Shown: positions 1 through 5,163 of the stretch, piece after piece
Layout of the letters: every line of letters starts with the position of its first letter
Numbering within the stretch: the stretch's first letter is position 1
Source: Clostridia bacterium
GTDB taxonomy: Bacteria; Bacillota; Clostridia; Christensenellales; CAG-917
DNA: 5,639 bases
Reading direction: 5' to 3'
Assembly: GCA_017507205.1 (NCBI GenBank)
Contig: JAFWBH010000204.1
Location: 1 to 5,639, forward strand
Translations under genes and position numbers: made by a program
Notes under the pieces: model-generated
Told to the model about the DNA's origin: nothing
Databases searched by the model: none
Seen by the model: the letters and a program-made list of their open reading frames with translations, nothing else

Positions 1-1620
1 GTCACCTATGCCTTCAATATGGACTTCGTCCTTGACCATATCTGTGCGCCCTTCTTTGTCATCATTGCCCTCATTGTTGTGGGTCGTTTTGCATGGAGAA
101 TTTGTTTCTTCGGCTCTGGTCACAGAGTGGAAATGCATTTGAGAGAAAGTATGTTTTTGAAGGCAAAGGACCTTTCACAGCAATTTTATCAAGTGAACAA
201 GGTCGGCGACCTTATGTCCCTCTTTACCAACGATATTGCAACAGTGCAGGAGTGCTTTGGCTGGGGCTTTATGATGTTTGGAGATGCTCTGTTCCTAGGT
301 GGCCTTGCCATATTTAAAATGGCAAGCATGCACTGGCTTCTTGCTCTCCTTTCACTTATCCCCATGGCATTTATGCTGGCAATAAGCATTGTCCTTGGCA
401 ATGTAATGGACAAAAGATGGGATGCTAGACAAGCAGCCTTCTCCTCTCTTTCAGACTTTTCACAGGAAAGCTTTTCTGGAATTGCTGTCATCAAGGCCTT
501 TGTCAAGGAATTCAAGGAGCTTTGGGCATTCAAGCGTCTGAACAAGCACAATGAGGATGCCAACGTTGCTTACACAAAGGCATCCACCCTTCTCCACGTC
601 CTTGTGACCCTCTTCATTGAGTCTGTCATCTGCATCATTCTTGGCTATGGTGGCTATCTTGTCTACAACAAAACCTTCAACGCAGGTCAGCTCATTGAAT
701 TCATCGCATATTTCAACACAATCATCTGGCCTATCATGGCAATCTCTGAACTTATTGCTATGCACTCAATGGGCAAGGCATCCTTGAAGCGCATCAACAA
801 GCTTCTTGACGCAGAGCCTGATGTGGTTGATCGTGAGGGTGTTGAGGATATTGAAGAAATCAAGGGTGCAATTGAATTCAGAAACCTTACATTTACATAT
901 CCCGGTGCAGAATATGAGGCATTGAAGGATGTATCCTTCAAGATTGAGGCTGGCGAAAGCGTTGGCATCATCGGACGCACAGGAGCAGGCAAAACCACTC
1001 TTGTTGACCTCATTCTTCGTGTCTACAACGCTGAGGACGGCACTCTGTTTATTGATGGCCACGATGTCAACGACATCCCCATCAAGCGTGTCCGTGAGTT
1101 TTGCTCATATGTGCCTCAGGACAACTTCCTTTTCAGTGATACCATTGAAAACAACATTGCATTTTCACTTGATGAGGACAACCCCGAGGCAGTCAAGCAA
1201 AGCGCAATATATGCTGGCGTTGACGGAGATATTGTTGAATTCCCCTTGGGATATGAAACAGTCCTTGGTGAAAGAGGCGTCACCGTATCAGGTGGTCAAA
1301 AGCAACGTATATCAATTGCTCGTGCCCTTGTGAAGAACGCCCCCATTCTCATCCTTGACGACTCTGTGTCAGCAGTTGACACCAACACTGAAAGGACAAT
1401 CCTCACCAACCTTGAAAACACAAGAAAGGGCAAGACGACCATACTCATTGCCCACCGTGTGTCCACAATTCAGTCTATGGACAAGATTGTGTTTGTTGAT
1501 GACGGAAGAGTTATTGCCGTAGGCAATCATGATGAGCTATACAACACCTGTGAGGAATATCACAGAACTGTTGAGCTACAAAGACTTGAAGATGAAAAGG
1601 AGGGCGATATCAATGCGTGA
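1..1620 (+). CDS. Heterodimeric ABC multidrug-type exporter, degenerate-site subunit (5' partial)
   Basis: The frame is open from base 1 and continues upstream, so this is a 3' fragment. About 539 residues are visible; 577-585 is usual for TM287 and BmrC/YheI, so roughly 40-50 residues including TM1 are missing. The Met at base 19 is internal. Numbering from base 1, membrane helices lie near 16-34, 88-108, 111-132, 199-220 and 231-252. The ATPase domain follows: Walker A GRTGAGKT 325-332, Q-loop Q373, signature VSGGQ 429-433, Walker B ILILDD ending at D453-D454, D-loop SAVD 457-460, H-loop H485. The residue after the Walker B Asp is Asp454, not the catalytic Glu. This is the hallmark of the non-catalytic partner in heterodimeric exporters (BmrC, TM287). 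It should pair in the membrane with the next gene's product to export a hydrophobic or drug-like substrate, which the sequence does not identify. The assignment to a heterodimeric type IV exporter is strong; the substrate is unknown. Confidence 0.93.
   Translation, partial: VTYAFNMDFVLDHICAPFFVIIALIVVGRFAWRICFFGSGHRVEMHLRESMFLKAKDLSQQFYQVNKVGDLMSLFTNDIATVQECFGWGFMMFGDALFLGGLAIFKMASMHWLLALLSLIPMAFMLAISIVLGNVMDKRWDARQAAFSSLSDFSQESFSGIAVIKAFVKEFKELWAFKRLNKHNEDANVAYTKASTLLHVLVTLFIESVICIILGYGGYLVYNKTFNAGQLIEFIAYFNTIIWPIMAISELIAMHSMGKASLKRINKLLDAEPDVVDREGVEDIEEIKGAIEFRNLTFTYPGAEYEALKDVSFKIEAGESVGIIGRTGAGKTTLVDLILRVYNAEDGTLFIDGHDVNDIPIKRVREFCSYVPQDNFLFSDTIENNIAFSLDEDNPEAVKQSAIYAGVDGDIVEFPLGYETVLGERGVTVSGGQKQRISIARALVKNAPILILDDSVSAVDTNTERTILTNLENTRKGKTTILIAHRVSTIQSMDKIVFVDDGRVIAVGNHDELYNTCEEYHRTVELQRLEDEKEGDINA
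922..947 (+). repeat. 26-nt exact repeat, copy 1, containing a perfect 20-nt inverted repeat
   Basis: These 26 bases recur exactly at 2810-2835, at the homologous position of the second ABC gene (codons for LKDVSFKI, just before Walker A). The first 20 bases form a perfect inverted repeat: arm TTGAAGGAT, spacer GT, arm ATCCTTCAA. The protein motif is conserved in this family, but identity at synonymous positions is more than the protein requires. Confidence 0.8.
1597..1604 (+). promoter_or_regulatory. Strong ribosome binding site for the second ABC subunit
   Basis: AAGGAGGG lies inside the last codons of the first ABC gene. Its GGAGG core ends 9 nt before the ATG at 1613. This decides the start: the frame is open back to 1529, but the upstream Met candidates lack such a site. 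The start and the preceding stop overlap as ATGCGTGA (1613-1620), which suggests translational coupling for balanced production of the two subunits. Confidence 0.85.
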
Positions 1621-3511
1621 GTACTTTCCCCTTCTAGTAATCGGTGCAATTCTTGGCACAGTGTCTGCCGTCCTTCTCACAGCCTTTGCTCTTGTCAAAG
1701 ACAAAAAGGAGTCTATGGGCTTTGACCGTAAAATCAAGGATAGCGAGATTATTCGCCGTCTATTGAGATATGCCAAGCCTTATTGGAGAAATTTCGTGCT
1801 GGTGGGCTTTTTGATGCTCATCTCTATTGCATATGAAATTCTCTCCCCCCTCATCATCTCTCACATTGAGGAGCTTGTGCGCCTTGACTTTGAGCTGAAA
1901 TCACTATATATTGCCGTGGGCATATACGCAAGCGTGCTGGTGGTTTCACTTTTGAGCACCTATTTCCAATCAATTGTGCTTCAAAAGACCGGTCAAAAAA
2001 TCGTGTCTGGCCTTCGTGAAGATGTTTTCACTCACATTGAATCACTCTCACACGAACAGCTCAACTCAATCCCTGTGGGCAAGCTGGTCACAAGAGTCAC
2101 CAATGATACAAATGCAATTTCAATTACATTTACAAGCATAATCGTTGACCTTGCCAAAAATATGGTTGTGGTTGCCGGTGTTCTCATTGCAATGTTCTGC
2201 TTGAACTATCTGCTGGCACTGATGATACTCTGCTTCGTGCCATTCATAGTGCTGTTTACAATCATCTTCCGTAAATTCACACGTAGGGCTTTCAGACGTG
2301 AAAAGGATTGCACAACAGACATCAACACCTATCTCAGCGAGCATTTGTCCGGCATGAAAATCATACAGATTTTCTCAAAGGAGCAAAATAAGGTTGATGT
2401 GTTCAACGGCAAAAACAGAAAGCTCTTCAAAGCAGCACAGGAAATCATATATGTCTTTGGCATCTTCCGTCCTCTCATTTACCTTTTGTTTGCCCTTGCA
2501 AACCTCTGTTTGTTCTACGTTGCATCAAAGGGCTATATTGAGGGTGCAGAATTCCTCGGACAAGCAATTGGCAGTGGCACTATTGTTGCATTCCATATGT
2601 ATACATCAAAGTTCTTCAACCCTATCCAAAGCCTTGCAGAGCAATTCCACAGACTGCAATCATCCTTTGCATCAGCAGAAAAGATCTTCACCGTTCTTGA
2701 TATGGAGCCAAGTGTTGTTGACGACCCCGATGCAATTGAGCTTGACGAAGTCAAGGGTGAAATCGAGTTTAGAAATGTATGGTTCCAATACGTTCCTGAC
2801 ACCTGGGTGTTGAAGGATGTATCCTTCAAGATTGATGCAGGTCAAACCGTGGCATTTGTTGGAGCCACAGGCTCTGGCAAAACCACCATACTTTCTTTGC
2901 TGTGCAGAAACTACGACATACAAAAGGGTGAAATCCTCATTGACGGCATAAGCATAAACAAAATCAAGATATCATCTCTTCGCAAGCACTTTGGCCAAAT
3001 GCTCCAAGATGTGTTCATCTTCTCTGGCACAATCAGAAGCAACATCACCCTTCGCGACGAGGAATACACCGATGAGGAAATTATGAATGCTTGCAGATAT
3101 GTCAACGCAGACAAGCTCATTGACAAGCTCCCCAAGGGCCTTGACGAAGAGGTCCGTGAAAGAGGCAACAACTTCTCTGCCGGTCAACGTCAGCTCCTGT
3201 CCTTTGCTCGCACAATGATACGCAAGCCAGAGGTTATGATTCTTGACGAGGCAACTGCAAACATTGACACAGAAACCGAGCAGCTCATCCAAGACTCTCT
3301 TGAAAAGATGATGTCACAAGGCACCATGCTCATTGTCGCACACAGGCTGTCAACCATCCAGCACTCAGACAATATCATCGTGCTTGCTGACGGTGAAATC
3401 TTGGAGCAAGGCACCCACAATGAGCTTCTGAAAAACAAGGGTAAATATCACAGCCTTTATATGCTTCAATATGAAAAACAAAGGCTTGAAAGTGGCGAAT
3501 CTGCACAATAA
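1613..3511 (+). CDS. Heterodimeric ABC multidrug-type exporter, catalytic subunit with extra N-terminal helix
   Basis: A complete 632-residue half-transporter (BmrD/YheH, TM288-like role). From M1 there is an unusual extra hydrophobic segment at about 5-28, then KDKK and a charged linker, then the usual start of such proteins (LLRYAKPYW, 50-58) and TM1 from about 61. Further helices lie near 98-118 and in two later hydrophobic pairs. The ATPase domain has Walker A GATGSGKT 417-424, Q-loop Q465, signature FSAGQ 521-525, Walker B VMILDE with D545 and catalytic E546, D-loop in ATANID, and H-loop H577. The signature is degenerate (FSAGQ for LSGGQ) while the Glu is kept, complementary to the preceding subunit. 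The consensus ATP site would combine this Walker A/B with the partner's VSGGQ. The start is set by the strong Shine-Dalgarno at 1597-1604, and the gene overlaps the upstream stop by 8 nt. Function as an exporter subunit is confident; the substrate is not known. Confidence 0.95.
   Translation: MREYFPLLVIGAILGTVSAVLLTAFALVKDKKESMGFDRKIKDSEIIRRLLRYAKPYWRNFVLVGFLMLISIAYEILSPLIISHIEELVRLDFELKSLYIAVGIYASVLVVSLLSTYFQSIVLQKTGQKIVSGLREDVFTHIESLSHEQLNSIPVGKLVTRVTNDTNAISITFTSIIVDLAKNMVVVAGVLIAMFCLNYLLALMILCFVPFIVLFTIIFRKFTRRAFRREKDCTTDINTYLSEHLSGMKIIQIFSKEQNKVDVFNGKNRKLFKAAQEIIYVFGIFRPLIYLLFALANLCLFYVASKGYIEGAEFLGQAIGSGTIVAFHMYTSKFFNPIQSLAEQFHRLQSSFASAEKIFTVLDMEPSVVDDPDAIELDEVKGEIEFRNVWFQYVPDTWVLKDVSFKIDAGQTVAFVGATGSGKTTILSLLCRNYDIQKGEILIDGISINKIKISSLRKHFGQMLQDVFIFSGTIRSNITLRDEEYTDEEIMNACRYVNADKLIDKLPKGLDEEVRERGNNFSAGQRQLLSFARTMIRKPEVMILDEATANIDTETEQLIQDSLEKMMSQGTMLIVAHRLSTIQHSDNIIVLADGEILEQGTHNELLKNKGKYHSLYMLQYEKQRLESGESAQ
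2810..2835 (+). repeat. 26-nt exact repeat, copy 2, containing a perfect 20-nt inverted repeat
   Basis: Identical to 922-947 and in the same codon register, in the ATPase domain of the second ABC subunit. It could reflect gene conversion between the paralogues or simply shared preferred codons over a conserved motif. Confidence 0.8.
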
Positions 3512-3532
3512 AATGCCTGTTTAGTGAATATT

Positions 3533-3982
3533 ATGACAAATTCAAAATACAAATATTATGGTCAAGAGCATCAGCTTTTCGTGAAAAATCGCCTGTATAA
3601 AGGGGTTGAAACCATCCACGATTTATACGATGCTCTCATCCATTCCTGGACAAGAGAAACCTGCACATCAAGGCTTCGTCACAAGTGGAATGAGCAGGAT
3701 TACACCTGTGGCCAATGTGCAATCACTGCCTTCATCGTGCAAGACATTTTTGGTGGAGATATATATGAGGTGCCTCTTGAAAATGGTGGAGTCCACTGCT
3801 TCAACATCGTTGACGGAAAGGCTGTCGACCTTGCCAGCGAGCAGTTTGGAGATAAAGTGAAAGACCTTGACTACGCCCACGCAACAAAACAAAACAGAGA
3901 GCTTCGTATGCAAGAGCCAGAAAAGAAAGATAGGTATGGGAGGCTGAAAGCAAACCTCACCACTTACCTATCAAACAACTGA
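3533..3982 (+). CDS. YunG-like small protein with putative Cys-His-Asp site
   Basis: 149 residues from ATG 3533; a GTG three codons earlier (3524) is an alternative. Neither start has a clear Shine-Dalgarno site, so the start is uncertain. The protein resembles the uncharacterised Bacillus YunG family: a Trp-containing N-terminal helix (HSW near 37-39), a core GQCAITAFIVQDIFGG with Cys62, then GGVHCFN with His88, then VDLASEQF with Asp99 and Gln104, and a basic, helical C-terminal tail (RYGRLKANL). The order Cys, His, Asp with a helix after the Cys is that of papain/transglutaminase-like folds. A hydrolase or transferase activity is therefore possible, but it is inference and is not established for the family as far as I know. 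No signal peptide is seen, so it is probably cytoplasmic. It follows the ABC subunit by 12-21 nt and precedes the terminator at 3996, so it is probably the last gene of the exporter operon. Confidence 0.72.
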   Translation: MTNSKYKYYGQEHQLFVKNRLYKGVETIHDLYDALIHSWTRETCTSRLRHKWNEQDYTCGQCAITAFIVQDIFGGDIYEVPLENGGVHCFNIVDGKAVDLASEQFGDKVKDLDYAHATKQNRELRMQEPEKKDRYGRLKANLTTYLSNN

Positions 3983-3995
3983 ATCAACACAAAAC

Positions 3996-4023
3996 AAAAC
4001 GCACCAATTACGGTGCGTTTTTT
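3996..4023. terminator. Bidirectional rho-independent terminator between convergent operons
   Basis: The stem AAAACGCACC (3996-4005) pairs with GGTGCGTTTT (4012-4021) around a 6-nt loop, with a T-run to 4023 on the + strand. On the - strand the same stem is followed by TTTTGTTTTG. It lies 14 nt after the YunG-like stop and 7 nt after the stop of the convergent - strand gene, so it can end both transcripts. Confidence 0.9.
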
Positions 4024-4030
4024 ATTACTC

Positions 4031-4357
4031 TCAAAAATAAAAATATGGCAGTCCACTGTATTCAGGATTGTTTCTATATTGGTCAGGAATATTGGTGTTG
4101 GGTTGAATATATGAGCATTTGCCACTGAGTTCTTCAACCAATTTGGACTCGCATTGAGGAAAAGCAAATTTGTTCAAGTAATTGATGAAGCCGTCATCGC
4201 TGGGGCTTCTCCATTTCTTTCTTGTAGATTCTGCCTCGGGGGATTTTTGAAGCCAAGTGCAATATTCCATGCAATATTCTCGCAAATTGTCTGCCACCTT
4301 ATCGGGCACTGAATATACCGAGCAGCTATATGTTTCACCGAGCAATACTTTCTTCAT
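4031..4357 (-). CDS. Small cysteine-containing protein of unknown function
   Basis: A 108-residue protein that I do not assign to a named family. It looks genuinely coded: ATG with an AAAAGGA Shine-Dalgarno 7 nt upstream, a near-consensus promoter, and a terminator right after the stop. The sequence begins MKKVLLGETYSCSVYSV, then a predicted amphipathic helix with Cys29 and Cys33 and a Trp at 35, then a polar segment (residues ~38-55), then GFINYLNKFAFP, further Cys69 and Cys81, and an aromatic Pro/Tyr/Phe-rich tail ending in YFYF. There is no signal peptide or membrane segment, so it is probably cytoplasmic. Five cysteines in 108 residues is high, but they do not form a regular zinc-finger pattern. 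It reads towards the ABC operon and lies 71 nt downstream of the membrane-protein gene, with which it may also be co-transcribed. Confidence 0.7.
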   Translation of the reverse strand: MKKVLLGETYSCSVYSVPDKVADNLREYCMEYCTWLQKSPEAESTRKKWRSPSDDGFINYLNKFAFPQCESKLVEELSGKCSYIQPNTNIPDQYRNNPEYSGLPYFYF

Positions 4358-4364
4358 ATTTCTG

Positions 4365-4371
4365 TCCTTTT
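4365..4371 (-). promoter_or_regulatory. Ribosome binding site of the small unknown gene
   Basis: On the - strand this reads AAAAGGA, 7 nt before the ATG at 4357. It supports that start codon. Confidence 0.65.
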
Positions 4372-4390
4372 GTTTGTCCTATTTGGTTTA

Positions 4391-4418
4391 ATTGTAGCAA
4401 GGTTTTCTTGTTTGTCAA
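4391..4418 (-). promoter_or_regulatory. Sigma-A-type promoter of the small unknown gene
   Basis: On the - strand: -35 TTGACA (4413-4418, perfect consensus), a 16-nt spacer, and -10 TACAAT (4391-4396, five of six bases). The expected transcription start is near 4384, giving a leader of about 27 nt. The promoter sits wholly in the gap after the DUF6512-like gene, so the small gene can be expressed independently. Confidence 0.75.
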
Positions 4419-4428
4419 CCAAAAGAAA

Positions 4429-4962
4429 TTACACTGGGCTTATGAAGATGGGCAGATTGGGTGGCAAATATGTCAACAGCACAAACATAACGCCTGTGGC
4501 AATTATCCCCACAAGGGCAAGAATATTCCACACTGGCTTGCAGTCGCCGTCTGCTTTCTTGAAAAGAATATATTCAACTGCAAAGGCACATAGATCTGCC
4601 ACCATAAATATTGTTATATTGAGCCAATCGGGCGATTTGCCAAAAGCGCCGTTGTAGGTGTAAAACAGGACGGGTATCAGCGTCAAGCCCACCAATATGC
4701 CTATGAGCTTTATGACAAAATAGCATTTGTATTCCTTTCGGAAGAAGAACCACTGCACCAACCCGAATATCGTCATGGGAAAATACAAAATTTTCATATG
4801 CTGAAAGGTGCTTTCATCTATGGCAGAAAAGGGCTTGACCACAGCACTCCCCTCTGTCCAATCGTATAAAAAATGTAAAATGGTGCCAAGTATTGCCACA
4901 GTCAGCACACCACCAACACTCCACCAAAACAAATTTTTTCTTGCCTCTATCCTTTTCATCAT
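4429..4962 (-). CDS. DUF6512-like five-helix integral membrane protein
   Basis: 177 residues with predicted membrane helices near 12-32, 56-74, 81-101, 113-134 and 145-166. It matches from memory the DUF6512 family of Firmicutes membrane proteins: the HFLYDW motif (30-35) at the end of helix 1, the loop F-S-A-x-[ND]-E-S with H55-M56-K57, and a C-terminal PPNLPIF (167-173). No biochemical function is known for the family as far as I recall. The protein ends four residues after PIF; I recall family members continuing a little further, so a slightly short C-terminus is possible. The start is ATG 4962 or the adjacent ATG 4959. Neither has a well-placed Shine-Dalgarno; the nearest GAGG (4981-4984) is 18 nt away, so translation may be weak. 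It is divergent from the gene at 5164 and no terminator separates it from the small gene downstream. Confidence 0.82.
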   Translation of the reverse strand: MMKRIEARKNLFWWSVGGVLTVAILGTILHFLYDWTEGSAVVKPFSAIDESTFQHMKILYFPMTIFGLVQWFFFRKEYKCYFVIKLIGILVGLTLIPVLFYTYNGAFGKSPDWLNITIFMVADLCAFAVEYILFKKADGDCKPVWNILALVGIIATGVMFVLLTYLPPNLPIFISPV

Positions 4963-4990
4963 AAAGCTAGTTTATTTCATCCTCGCCACT

Positions 4991-4996
4991 TTTATA
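4991..4996 (-). promoter_or_regulatory. Possible -10 element for the DUF6512-like gene
   Basis: On the - strand this reads TATAAA, 28 nt upstream of the ATG. No acceptable -35 lies 16-18 nt further up; the TTGACG found upstream is 24 nt away. It may be a weak or activator-dependent promoter. This is a tentative call. Confidence 0.25.
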
Positions 4997-5021
4997 CCCC
5001 GTAAAACAACCATACTTACGC

Positions 5022-5032
5022 GTCAATTTGAC
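5022..5032. promoter_or_regulatory. Operator-like palindrome GTCAA-T-TTGAC
   Basis: Perfect 5-nt arms around one base; allowing one mismatch the symmetry extends to CGCGTCAA / TTGACACG (5019-5035). It shares its half-site with the repeats at 5081-5108. It lies on the DUF6512-like gene's side of the divergent region, about 60 bp upstream of that start. Binding by a regulator is inferred. Confidence 0.4.
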
Positions 5033-5059
5033 ACGCCTTATTTCTTTGATGTGAAATTT

Positions 5060-5079
5060 CTTTGCTACGCAAAGTTTTT
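5060..5079 (+). other. Short hairpin followed by five Ts
   Basis: CTTTGC (5060-5065) and GCAAAG (5069-5074) form a perfect 6-bp stem with a 3-nt TAC loop, followed by TTTTT. It looks like a minimal + strand terminator, but no + strand gene reads into it. It may insulate the promoter at 5103 from stray transcription, or be part of the regulatory region. Confidence 0.35.
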
Positions 5080-5080
5080 A

Positions 5081-5094
5081 TGACAAATTTGTCA
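5081..5094. promoter_or_regulatory. Operator-like perfect 14-bp palindrome
   Basis: TGACAAATTTGTCA is identical on both strands. Its right half overlaps the left arm of the next inverted repeat (5090-5108). Its position just upstream of the putative -35 of the 5164 gene suggests a site for a dimeric regulator; the regulator is not identified. Confidence 0.45.
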
Positions 5095-5108
5095 ATTGCA
5101 TATTGACA
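5090..5108. promoter_or_regulatory. Operator-like inverted repeat TGTCAAT-N5-ATTGACA containing the -35
   Basis: Perfect 7-nt arms (5090-5096 and 5102-5108) flank TGCAT. The right arm contains TTGACA, the putative -35 of the gene at 5164, so a protein bound here would compete with RNA polymerase. The repeat shares its left half-site with the 14-bp palindrome at 5081-5094. Confidence 0.45.
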
Positions 5109-5131
5109 AAATTCCTTTATGGCTTTAAAGT
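5103..5131 (+). promoter_or_regulatory. Putative promoter of the gene at 5164
   Basis: -35 TTGACA (5103-5108, perfect), 17-nt spacer, -10 TAAAGT (5126-5131, four of six). An alternative -10, TATAGT (5135-5140), has only a poor -35 (TTCCTT). That alternative lies inside an inverted repeat AGTATT-N7-AATACT (5129-5147). The first combination leaves a leader of about 25 nt. Confidence 0.45.
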
Positions 5132-5152
5132 ATTTATAGTTAATACTAAATT

Positions 5153-5157
5153 AGGGG
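5153..5157 (+). promoter_or_regulatory. Ribosome binding site for the gene at 5164
   Basis: AGGGG lies 6 nt before the ATG at 5164 and supports that start. No in-frame alternative with a comparable site is seen. Confidence 0.6.
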
Positions 5158-5163
5158 CAACTT

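Noticed and set aside
1529..1612. Longer start for the second ABC subunit (28 extra residues)
   Set aside because: The extension overlaps the coding end of the first ABC gene in another frame, has no good Shine-Dalgarno, and is polar and unlike the family, whereas ATG 1613 has AAGGAGGG at 9-nt spacing.
4391..4431. Possible terminator between the DUF6512-like gene and the small gene
   Set aside because: GGTT and AACC can pair only as a 4-bp stem with a long loop and no T-run; the promoter explains the segment better.
4330..4657. Two + strand open frames antisense to the DUF6512-like gene
   Set aside because: The opposite strand encodes a recognisable membrane protein with family motifs; these frames also overlap each other and look like shadows.
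4972..4984. A tiny leader frame ATG AAA TAA upstream of the DUF6512-like gene with adjacent GAGG
   Set aside because: The GAGG touches the ATG with no spacer, so it cannot serve as its ribosome binding site; a two-codon frame is expected by chance.
4808..5083. A + strand open frame of 91 codons
   Set aside because: It lies mostly antisense to the N-terminal part of the DUF6512-like gene and then covers the divergent regulatory region; no ribosome binding site and no recognisable protein features.
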